Translations under genes and position numbers: made by a program
The notes under the pieces: model-generated
Seen by the model: the letters and a program-made list of their open reading frames with translations, nothing else
Databases searched by the model: none
What the model was told of the DNA's origin: nothing
Shown: in pieces, positions 35,410 through 43,535 of the stretch
Numbering within the stretch: the first letter of the stretch is position 1
How the letters are laid out: every line of letters starts with the position of its first letter
NCBI GenBank assembly: GCA_963819645.1
Contig: CAWFWZ010000014.1
Location: 1 to 64,000, forward strand
Source: CAVVDY01 sp963819645
GTDB taxonomy: Bacteria > Acidobacteriota > Terriglobia > Terriglobales > Acidobacteriaceae
Reading direction: 5' to 3'
Length of the DNA stretch: 64,000 nt

Positions 35410-35511
35410 GAGGTCCTCAGCTGCGCTCCGGTACCCTGCGCGGCAGTCCAGAAGAATGCGCTGGCCACCGGCGGATGCGATGAGCAAGTAACACTGCGAT
35501 TGCTTGTATCT

Positions 35512-35588
35512 TGGTGGCGGCGGTAGGACTCGAACCTACGACCTACGGATTATGAGACCGTCGCTCTAACCACCTGAGCTACACCGCC
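35512..35588 (-). tRNA. tRNA-Met (anticodon CAT)
   Basis: The minus strand from 35588 folds as GGCGGTG acceptor, D-arm AGCTCAGGTGGTTAGAGC, anticodon loop CTCATAA and a T-arm with GTTCGAGTC, closing with CGCCGCC plus discriminator A and an encoded CCA at 35512-35514. All arms pair except a T-T at the end of the anticodon stem. Elongator methionine is likely; a lysidine-modified Ile tRNA cannot be ruled out from sequence alone. It marks the right border of the polysaccharide locus. Confidence 0.92.
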
Positions 35589-35796
35589 AACGGCCGGGGA
35601 AAAGTCTTTCGCTCCAGCGACGCAAAGTCGCTCGCCGGCGCATTGCAAATGAAAGGCCGGACGCCGTCGTCCAGCCATCCTGATTCTAGATTTTTCGCAG
35701 ATGGGCGTCAAACCGACCGGCATATGAAATGGCTGTTACAAAGCGAGATTAACTCACTACAGTGGGATTCTCGGATGCGATACTCAATCTTTCGCG

Positions 35797-37197
35797 ATGA
35801 GCAAGTTCTTCATTCGGCGATGTATTCTGCTTGCGTGCGCGCTTCTTCTGTTCGGGCCGAAGATGTCGGCGCAGTCCGATCCAAAAGCCGGCGATGAAGC
35901 CGAGCCGACCCAGAGCAAGCCCAGGGACACCTTCTTCGAGCACTCCGATACGGCGAAGTGGTGGATCTCGGGACAGGCTAATTTCGTGTTCCAGGCGCAT
36001 GGCGATTTTTATGCGCTGTACAGCGGCCCCAACAGCCTGAAGAACACTTCGGAGAACGCGATCTCGCGCGTACTCACCTTGTACACGGGATATGAGCTCA
36101 CGCGGAACACCGCAGCCTATTTCGACGTGGAAGAAGCTGGGTGGGGAGGCATCAGCGGAGCGCTGGGTCTGGCAGGCTTTACTAACCTTGACGTGGTTCG
36201 GAACCCGAGCATCGGCACCGCTCCCTACATTGCGCGGCTCATGCTGCAACAGGTCATTCCGCTGTCGAAGGAGAAGATCACGCAGGAGCGCAATGCGCTG
36301 GAGTTGCAGACCGAGTTGCCGGTACGACGGCTGGAGATCAGGGTGGGGAAATTCTCGACCGCAGATTTCTTCGATTACAACATTGGAGGCACCGACAGCC
36401 ATTACCAGTTCCTGAATTGGGTGATCGATAACAACGGGGCGTACGACTACGCAGCCGAGACGCGCGGCTACACCATGGGCGTGATTCTTGACTACGAGGA
36501 CCGCAACTGGGGACTGCGATTTGGCGAACTGCTGATGCCGACGGTGGCTAATGGCCCTCAGCTGAGCTGGGACATCGCCAACAGCCGGGCGGAGAACATC
36601 GAACTGGAACTTCGGCCTACGCTGCTGAAAGACAGGGACACGAAAGTTCGCTTCCTCACCTACATCAACCATGCAGACATGGGCAACTATCGGGACTCGT
36701 TGTTGCTCTACGACGAAGGACTGACCGCAACTCCCGACATTACAGCGACACGCCAGCCGGGGAGTATCAAGTACGGCTTCGAATTCAACTTCCAACAGGA
36801 ATTCGTCAAAGACATGTGGGCCTTCGGGCGATGGGGATGGAACGACGGCAAGACAGAATCCTTCGCCTACACGGAAGACGAATCCGGTGTCGAAATTGGC
36901 AGCTACTTTGTCGGGACGCGGTGGAAAAGAAGTCTCGATCGGGCGGGAGCAGCGTTCGTATCCAGCGGTATCAAGTCGTACCACCAGCAATATCTGGCGG
37001 ACGGCGGCTTAGGATTCATCCTCGGTGACGGCGGACTGACTTATGGACGGGAGACCATCGAAGAGGCGTTCTATACCGTGCATGCATGGCGCGGGCTGTT
37101 CTTCGCTTTCGATCTACAGCACGTGAACAATCCCGGATACAACAAAGTGCGCGGCCCGGTGACGGTACCTGGGGTGCGAATGCACCTCGAGTTTTAG
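35797..37197 (+). CDS. OprB-type carbohydrate porin
   Basis: The 466-residue product has a signal peptide (IRRCILLACALLLFGPKMSAQ) and alternating hydrophobic beta-strand sequence ending in the outer-membrane C-terminal pattern VRMHLEF. Segments WWISGQANFVFQAHGDFYALY, YFDVEEAGWGGISGALGLAG and VEIGSYFVGTRW suit the carbohydrate-selective OprB family. It forms a beta-barrel in the outer membrane for sugar uptake. It is convergent with the TetR gene; the two stop codons overlap at 37194-37197. Confidence 0.8.
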   Translation: MSKFFIRRCILLACALLLFGPKMSAQSDPKAGDEAEPTQSKPRDTFFEHSDTAKWWISGQANFVFQAHGDFYALYSGPNSLKNTSENAISRVLTLYTGYELTRNTAAYFDVEEAGWGGISGALGLAGFTNLDVVRNPSIGTAPYIARLMLQQVIPLSKEKITQERNALELQTELPVRRLEIRVGKFSTADFFDYNIGGTDSHYQFLNWVIDNNGAYDYAAETRGYTMGVILDYEDRNWGLRFGELLMPTVANGPQLSWDIANSRAENIELELRPTLLKDRDTKVRFLTYINHADMGNYRDSLLLYDEGLTATPDITATRQPGSIKYGFEFNFQQEFVKDMWAFGRWGWNDGKTESFAYTEDESGVEIGSYFVGTRWKRSLDRAGAAFVSSGIKSYHQQYLADGGLGFILGDGGLTYGRETIEEAFYTVHAWRGLFFAFDLQHVNNPGYNKVRGPVTVPGVRMHLEF

Positions 37198-37853
37198 TCG
37201 GCGTGCGTCCAGCTTGGGGTGGGCTGTTCGTCCTGCTGTGAAGCTACATGCTCCGTGGTCAAACCCGATACGAAGGCGCCAAGAACTCTGCGCACCTCGT
37301 CTGAACCATAAAGCCCTTGCCGGTTGTCATTCGCGCTAAGGACCGCTTCCAGCAGCAATCCCTCGGTCATGCCGAACAGCGCGGCACGGGCGGCGGTAAC
37401 ATTGAGGTCGGCTCGCAGCACGCCCTGGTTCTTCAAGTCCCGTAGAAGGCTCTCAATCAGCGACCCGAATTGCTGCGACCCCTCCGCCGGAGAGGGGCCT
37501 GAACTCTCCCTGCGAGCGCGTCGCGACTCCAACACTACCAGGGTTTTCATTGCGGAATCCTGCTCCAGTTCGACGACATAGGACTCGAGAACGTCGATCA
37601 GGCACTGAGGCGAGCGATTCGGAACGCTCGACAGCGCATAGGCACGATGCAGGATGGCTGTCCAGCCCTGGTCAATGATCGCAAATAGCAGCCCCTGCTT
37701 GCTGCCGAAGTGCTTCATCAGTTGCGATTCGCTGGTACCAGCCTGGCGCGCGATGGCAACGGTGCTGGTATTTTCGTAGCCGTTTTTGGCAAAAAGTTCT
37801 TTGGCTGCGGACAGAATGCGATCGCGAGAAGATAGTGGACTGGTCATGCTCAT
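37194..37853 (-). CDS. TetR/AcrR-family transcriptional regulator
   Basis: The 219-residue product has the TetR HTH near its N-terminus (ILSAAKELFAKNGYENTSTV, then AIARQAGTSESQLMKHFGSK), followed by an all-helical ligand domain with CLIDVLESYVVELEQ. It is a typical one-component repressor; the ligand is unknown. The Met at 37853 (MSMTSPLSSRD) is preferred over an upstream one lying inside an inverted repeat. It may control itself and the divergent upstream DNA. Confidence 0.85.
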   Translation of the reverse strand: MSMTSPLSSRDRILSAAKELFAKNGYENTSTVAIARQAGTSESQLMKHFGSKQGLLFAIIDQGWTAILHRAYALSSVPNRSPQCLIDVLESYVVELEQDSAMKTLVVLESRRARRESSGPSPAEGSQQFGSLIESLLRDLKNQGVLRADLNVTAARAALFGMTEGLLLEAVLSANDNRQGLYGSDEVRRVLGAFVSGLTTEHVASQQDEQPTPSWTHAD

Positions 37854-37883
37854 AGGTTTGTCAGGCACGAAACCCCTATAACA

Positions 37884-37906
37884 CCTAAACACCCCTATGT
37901 TTTAGG
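37884..37906 (-). promoter_or_regulatory. Inverted-repeat operator candidate upstream of the TetR gene
   Basis: CCTAAA (37884-37889) and TTTAGG (37901-37906) are an inverted repeat with an 11-base spacer, about 30 bases upstream of the tetR start. This position and symmetry fit autoregulation by the TetR protein; binding is inferred. Confidence 0.45.
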
Positions 37907-37970
37907 AGTTTCGAAGCTCAGCACCTGTATTCGCCGACGCGGGCGCCGATAGTTCCAATATTTGGTCGGA

Positions 37971-38645
37971 CTACTGCGACTTGGTCGTCCCCTTCTTGGT
38001 ACTCGATGACTTGGCGCTCGCAGTCTTGCTGGGCGAAGACTCGGCGGCCTCCTTCTGTACCTCGTCAATCAGCTGATAAAGCTGACTACGGTCCACAACT
38101 TCGACGAAGGGGCGTCCTCGTGTGGTGTCGCTGACTACGTAGATAGTAGGGGTGTGGTCAATTCCGACTCTCTGGCCAACCTGAAAGTCGGCTCTCACCT
38201 TGGCGGCGAGATCGCCATTTGGATCGACGACAAAGGGTAACGGAACCTTGTGATCGTCCGCGAATCGCTCGGTCATGCCGCGCAGATTGTCTTTTGTAAT
38301 TTGTGGCTGGTTTTTGAAAATGAACAGTCTGTACTCGTCGCCGATCTGTTTCGACTTGGTATCGAAATAGCGGGCGTTGACAGCCGCTTCAAACGACCAG
38401 TTGTGCATGGGTAGCGGGAAATCGTACTGCACGAGAGGAATGTTGTACTTCTTCGCGGCTTCATGAAGTAGCGGCGCCGCGCGAGAGCAATCCGGACACT
38501 GCAGGTCCTCGAACACGATCAGAGCGACCTTGGAGCCCTTGGGGGGGCGCAGAACGGAGGTGTCCCCGGCGAACGAGGCAAGATTCAGAGCCAGGACAGA
38601 CACAACGTACGGCGAGAGACCGACCGAAGAAATATTACGATTCAT
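37971..38645 (-). CDS. DsbA-like thioredoxin-fold protein
   Basis: The 224-residue product has a hydrophobic N-terminus (SPYVVSVLALNLASFAG), then VALIVFEDLQCPDCSRAAPL with the CPDC redox pair at Cys 50 and 53, and a Thioredoxin_4-type core with GIDHTPTIYVV holding the cis-proline. The Ser/Lys-rich tail (KTASAKSSSTKKGTTKSQ) is probably flexible. It should act in the periplasm in disulfide formation or isomerisation. No DsbB partner is nearby. Confidence 0.8.
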   Translation of the reverse strand: MNRNISSVGLSPYVVSVLALNLASFAGDTSVLRPPKGSKVALIVFEDLQCPDCSRAAPLLHEAAKKYNIPLVQYDFPLPMHNWSFEAAVNARYFDTKSKQIGDEYRLFIFKNQPQITKDNLRGMTERFADDHKVPLPFVVDPNGDLAAKVRADFQVGQRVGIDHTPTIYVVSDTTRGRPFVEVVDRSQLYQLIDEVQKEAAESSPSKTASAKSSSTKKGTTKSQ

Positions 38646-38826
38646 TCCTCTTCCTTAAGGCGCCGAGATGCCACGTCTCCCGGCTATCTTCAAATAGTAC
38701 TCGATAGACGGACAACCGTCTCGGTTGTACCTAGCCCTTTTGAGGGCTGTTGGCTCAGTCGCTCTGTGACCTGGTTCATTGAGGCAGCAAAACGGCTTGT
38801 GCTAGGATTCTGAGTTTGTTACAGCT

Positions 38827-39133
38827 TCACCATGCGCAGGCGGCATGGTGCCCCGCCTTTGTGCCTCACCGGCATCCCCGGGGAAGTTAAGCACGACGTC
38901 CCACGTGCTGTCGGGGAAAATTGCCTCTGAGCGTGCGGAGTGGGCCGACCTGATTGTGGTTGAGCGGGATGAAAATTTAACAATACTCCGGAGGAGGGGT
39001 GGAGCACGCCTTCAGGCGTGCACCGCAAAGCAGCCATCTACAGTGCGCTTTATCGCCTGAGGTAAGTCGCCTTTCCCGCAGCGGCTAAAGCCAACTTCAA
39101 AGTGACTCGCTCTTGGTACCGCTGAAGCGGTAC
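38827..39133. repeat. Palindromic elements in the gap before the EF-G gene
   Basis: CACCATGC/GCATGGTG (38832-38854, seven-base loop, coordinates approximate), GCACGCCT/AGGCGTGC (39004-39021, TC spacer) and GTACCGCT/AGCGGTAC (39116-39133, GA spacer) lie in 38646-39176. No protein or recognisable RNA gene was seen in this gap. Confidence 0.6.
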
Positions 39134-39176
39134 TCCACCCATCAGCCGAAGGTTTCTCATTTCCAAGGAGTCTTAC

Positions 39177-41287
39177 GTGAAGAATTACGAAGGCGCAAAC
39201 ATCCGCAACGTCGCCCTGGTTGGGCACTCGCATTCGGGCAAGACCTCGCTCGCATCCGCCATGCTGTTCACCGCCGGCGCCACCCAGCGGCTTCGGCCGC
39301 GTGGACGAAGGCAACACCGTCACCGACTACGACGAAGAAGAAATCTCGCGCGCGATGTCGCTGGCGGCCGCGACCGCCGTGGTCGAGTGGGGCAAGACCA
39401 AGATCAACCTCATCGACACGCCCGGCTTCAACATGTTCATCCACGAAGCCGAGATGGCGCTGCCCGCGGTCGAGTCCGCGCTGGTCGTGGTCGACGCGGT
39501 CAGCGGCGTTGAGGTGGTCACCGAGCGCATCTGGAACTACGCCGACAAGTTTGCCCTGCCGCGCGCCATCGTCTGCACCCGCATGGATCGCGAGCGCGCC
39601 GACTTCAATCGCGTGATGGAGTCGCTGACCAACAGCTTCGGCCGCACCGTGGTTCCGGTGCAGTTGCCGATCGGCGCGGAGAAGAGCTTCACCGGCGTGA
39701 TCGACCTGGTGAAGATGCAGGCCTACACCTACGACATGGGCGGCAACGGCAAGGCCAAGGTTGGCCCCATTCCCGACAACATGGCCGGCGAGGCGAAGGC
39801 GGCGCACGAGCGGCTGATCGAACTGGTTGCCGAAGGCGACGACGCGCTGATGGAAGAGTTCTTCGAGAAGGGCACGATCGACGAAGAGCACATCGTCGGC
39901 GGCCTGCACAATGCCATTCGCGAAGACAAGATCTTCCCGGTGCTCTTCGCCTCGGGCCTGGGCAACATCGGCACGCGACGAGGTGCTGGACTTCATCGTC
40001 GACTACATGCCGACGGCGGTCGAGCGCGGCACGGTCAACGCCGCGCCGACGGCCGAACAATGGCGAGCCCGCAGTGCGCAAGATCAGCGACTCCGAGCCG
40101 GTCTCGCTCTACGTCTTCAAGACCATCAGCGATCCGTTCGCCGGACGTATTTCGTTCTTCAAGGTCTTTTCCGGCGTGCTGAAGAACGACGCCACGCTGC
40201 AGAACTTCACCCGCAGCACCAGCGGAAAAGTTGGCGCACATCTCGGCGATGCAGGGCAAGACGGCGGTTCCGGTGACCGAGCTGCATGCCGGCGACATCG
40301 GCGCAGTTGCGAAGTTGCGAGAGACGCTGACCGGCGACACGCTGGGCGACAAGGGCGCGCCCATTCAGTATCCGCAGGTGACGTTTGCCGAGCCGGCGAT
40401 CACCTTCGCCATCGAGCCCAAGACGCGCGCCGACGAAGACAAGCTGAGCAACGGCATTCACAAGCTGATGGAAGAGGACGCCATGCTGCGCTTCTTCCGC
40501 GATCCGCAGACCAAGGAGTTCCTGATCGCCGGAACCGGCCAGCAGCACATCGAGGTCGTCGTCTCGAAGCTGAAGAACCGCTACCACACCGAGGTCAACC
40601 TGAAGGCGCCGAAGGTTCCCTATCGCGAGACCATTCGCGGGCGCGCCGACGTGCAGGGACGCCACAAGAAGCAGAGCGGCGGCCACGGCCAGTTCGGCGA
40701 TTGCAAGATCAAGATGGAGCCGCTGCCGCGCGGCGGCAACTTCGAGTTCGTCAACGAGATCTTCGGCGGCTCGATTCCGAAGAACTACATCCCCGCGGTC
40801 GAGAAAGGCATCGTCGAAGCCGCGCAGCGCGGCTATCTCGCCGGCTTCCCGGTGGTCGACTTCAGGGTCGATCCTGTACGACGGCTCGTATCACGACGTC
40901 GATTCCAACGAACTGTCGTTCAAGACCGCCGGCCGCATCGCTTTCAAGAAAGCGATGGAGCAGGCCAAGCCGACGCTGCTGGAGCCGGTCATGAACGTCG
41001 AGATCACGATTCCCGACGAGTTCGCCGGCTCCATCATGGGCGACCTCAACAGCCGTCGCGGGCGCATTCAGGGCATGGACAACAAGGGCGGCAAGACCAT
41101 CGTCAAGGCCGAAGTGCCCATGGCCGAGATGCTGACCTACGGCACCGACCTGACCTCGATGACGCAGGGCCGCGGCAGCTTCTCGATGGAGATGAACCAC
41201 TACGACGTGGTGCCGCAGGCGGCGCAGGAGAAGATCATCGCGGCAGCCAAGGCGGCAGGCGGAGAGGAAGCGGAAGAAGAAGAGTAG
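39177..41287 (+). CDS. Elongation factor G paralogue (EF-G2 type), five frameshifts in the given sequence
   Basis: Joining frames gives a protein of about 700 residues with GHSHSGKTSLASAML as P-loop, DTPGFNMFIHEAEMAL as G3, CTRMDRERADF as G4, and the EF-G IV-V region with GRHKKQSGGHGQFGDCK and GSIMGDLNSRRGRIQGMD. The unusual GHSHSGKT in place of GHIDAGKT marks the EF-G2 paralogue group rather than the main translocase. Extra single bases lie near 39291, 39978, 40055, 40230 and 40868. The start is a GTG preceded by AAGGAG (39165-39170). Its role in translation is probably specialised or regulatory. Confidence 0.85.
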
Positions 41288-41315
41288 CGTGAAGCCTCGC
41301 GGGGAAATTTCCAAA

Positions 41316-42008
41316 TCAGCTTAACTGCTGGTCCAGCGTAGTTACGAGAACGGCTCCAAATCTACGAAGCCAGTACTGGGTATAACCTCGTCGGCCAATG
41401 CACTGGCCAGAGTCGATAAGTCTCGAAATGGTCGGGCACCGAATATTGAATCGGCGCCCGCACCGCGTCAGAATTTGCGGTACGGCATCCCGGAGTTTCC
41501 GGTAAATTGCATACATTTGCGCCACGGTTGGCTGTCGCTTGGATCGCACAAATGCGTTTCCCATTTGCGCGAATAAACCGTTCAGTGTTCCTCTGTGAAT
41601 ATAAGGGTCAGTGCCATCCAGATCGGAAAGCGACTTGGACAACCGATGTTTCTTTTCTTCGAATACGAAGAATGTATGTTGCCGATGCCACTTTGCTTGG
41701 GCAACGGACAATCCCAGCTCGAATGGCATGTTAAAACGGGGAGTGCGCGGCGTCACACGGTCGAGTTGCACGCGGGAAAGATCGTGCACGGAATATTGAC
41801 ACTCCGCAATCAAACCCAGGATTCTCTCAAGCCTTCGTTCGCCGCCCGGAATTTCTAATGTTGCATGCGGAACCATGCCGAACGTACTCACGCTGGCCAT
41901 GTATCCAAGAAATAAGGGCTCGAATCTTGAATCGTACGGAACGTTGAGAAATACGGATTCCTTAGCTCGACTTGGGACGCCCGGCTGCCCTGCTTGTGTT
42001 GTGGGCAT
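41316..42008 (-). CDS. TIR-like/nucleotide-binding protein of unknown function
   Basis: From the Met at 42008 the product has about 230 residues and contains SVFLNVPYDSRFEPLFLGYM, then ATLEIPGGERRLERILGLI, CQYSVHDLSRV and FNMPFELGLSVAQAKW. These resemble a TIR-like or nucleoside-deoxyribosyltransferase-like fold: an opening strand, a signalling loop with HDLS, and an acidic FELG motif analogous to the NADase glutamate. DLDGTDPYIHRGTLNGLF is a strongly patterned C-terminal segment. I know similar hypothetical proteins but no function. It overlaps the preceding small gene by 47 bases; a longer upstream frame exists. Confidence 0.6.
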   Translation of the reverse strand: MPTTQAGQPGVPSRAKESVFLNVPYDSRFEPLFLGYMASVSTFGMVPHATLEIPGGERRLERILGLIAECQYSVHDLSRVQLDRVTPRTPRFNMPFELGLSVAQAKWHRQHTFFVFEEKKHRLSKSLSDLDGTDPYIHRGTLNGLFAQMGNAFVRSKRQPTVAQMYAIYRKLRDAVPQILTRCGRRFNIRCPTISRLIDSGQCIGRRGYTQYWLRRFGAVLVTTLDQQLS

Positions 42009-42240
42009 TTCGCGTATTCTTTTTGGCTCGCTTGGTCGATTTCGCACTACTTGCAACGACGGCTGATTTCTTTCTGGAAGCCCGCTGTCCATTGCCTGTG
42101 TGCTGGCTACCGTGCTTAGGCGCAAGCAGTTCTGCAGCAAGCTTCTTCAGTTGTTTGAGTCGACGTGGCGAAACCCCTAACGCTTCGGCCGTGTCTTCAG
42201 CCGTCGCCCATTTGCCGGTCAATATTGCTGCGGGTGCCAT
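41962..42240 (-). CDS. Small HTH-containing, Lys-rich protein paired with the TIR-like gene
   Basis: The 92-residue product contains TAEDTAEALGVSPRRLKQLKKLAAEL, an HTH-like helix pair, and a Lys/Ser/Arg-rich tail (KKSAVVASSAKSTKRAKKNT). It could be a DNA-binding antitoxin or regulator for the overlapping TIR-like gene; the overlap shows coupling. The ATG at 42240 is chosen over an upstream TTG at 42276. It lies immediately after the purM stop on the same strand. Confidence 0.5.
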   Translation of the reverse strand: MAPAAILTGKWATAEDTAEALGVSPRRLKQLKKLAAELLAPKHGSQHTGNGQRASRKKSAVVASSAKSTKRAKKNTRNAHNTSRAAGRPKSS

Positions 42241-42278
42241 GCCTTGAAGGATATCCCTGTTTGCCCTTGCAAACAACC

Positions 42279-43332
42279 CTACTGGTAGATCACCTTCCGG
42301 TCGCCCTTAACGATGCGACCGATGGTGTAGCCCTTCTCGCTGCAGCGATCCAGGATGGTCTGCACTTTCTTGAACTTCGCAGCGGGCACCACCAGAATCA
42401 TGCCGATGCCCATGTTGAAGGTGCGCAGCATCTCTTCCTGTGAGACATTGCCGATGGCTTGCAGATGCTCGAAGATCGGCAGCACGGGCCAGGAGTTGAT
42501 TTCGATGATGGCAGAACAATTCTTCGGCAACACGCGGGGCAGATTTTCGGTGATGCCGCCGCCGGTGATGTGGGCCATCGCGGTGACGGCTTCGGCTTCG
42601 ACCATGCGACGCATGATCGGCCAGTAGCTCTTGTGGGTCTTCATGAGCTCGGCGCCGACCTTGCCCTTGATCTCGTTGACGTAGCTATCCGGCGTATAGT
42701 GCGCGGTGGAAAAAAAGAGCTTGCGGGCCAGCGAATAGCCGTTGGTGTGCAGGCCGGTGGAAGGCAGTCCGATCAGCACGTCGCCCGGCTTGACGTCCTT
42801 GCCGGTGATGATCTTGTCGCGGTCGACGACGCCGACGATGAAGCCGGCCAGATCGTATTCGCCATCGTCATAAAAGCCCGGCATCTCGGCAGTTTCGCCG
42901 CCGATTAGCGCGCAGCCGTTCTGCTTGCACGCGTCGGCAATTCCGCTGACTACCTTTTCCGCGACCTCGCCCTCAAGCTTCCCGGTGGCGAAGTAGTCCA
43001 TGAAAAACATCGGCGCGGCGCCCTGCACGGCAATGTCGTTGACGCAGTGGTTTACCAGGTCGGCGCCCACGGTGTGATGCAGGTGCATCTCGAAGGCAAG
43101 CTTCAGCTTGGTGCCGACGCCGTCAACGGATCGACACCAGTACCGGGTCGCGATATTTGCGCTTATCGATGGAGAACAGCCCGCCAAAACCGCCGATATC
43201 GCTCAAAACGCCGCGATTGAAGGTCTTTTGTGCGAGATATTTGATGCGCTGCTTGGTTTTATTCGCGCGTTCGATGTCCACACCGGCATCGGCGTAAGTG
43301 ATAGGGCGATTCTCGGTCACGGATTGAGCCAA
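42279..43332 (-). CDS. purM: Phosphoribosylformylglycinamidine cyclo-ligase (one frameshift)
   Basis: The frames join to about 350 residues: ITYADAGVDIERANKTKQRI, GFGGLFSIDKRKYRDPVLVS, then SSVDGVGTKLKLAFEMHLHH, VNHCVNDIAVQGAAPMFFMDY, ALIGGETAEMPGFY and AHITGGGITENLPRVLP. It closes the imidazole ring of the purine precursor AIR using ATP. One extra base near 43128 (in GTGTCGATCCGT) breaks the frame; without it VSSVDG reads through. purM is essential in most bacteria without purine salvage, so the break is very probably a sequence error. Confidence 0.93.
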
Positions 43333-43535
43333 AGGTTGGAATCCATCCCAGGGATAAACGTTCGCAGATAACTCATTGAGGGAAGCGCAATTGTATCACT
43401 TGCGTGCTATGCGAATGTCGTATTTGGCCTGCCAGTGACATAAATCACGGCTCGCCGTGACCCAGGTGCAGATGCTTCCGCGTAGTGCGACACTAGAGTG
43501 TTCCATAACACCACGGTTCATCCCTCCGAGGAATC

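Noticed and set aside
38646..39176. Possible structured RNA in the gap before the EF-G gene
   Set aside because: Only short palindromes of the dispersed family are visible; nothing matches RNase P, tmRNA, 6S or riboswitch patterns that I can recognise.
39177..41287. Programmed frameshifting in the EF-G gene
   Set aside because: Five independent shifts with no slippery sequence or conserved structure, together with similar breaks in unrelated genes, indicate sequence errors instead.
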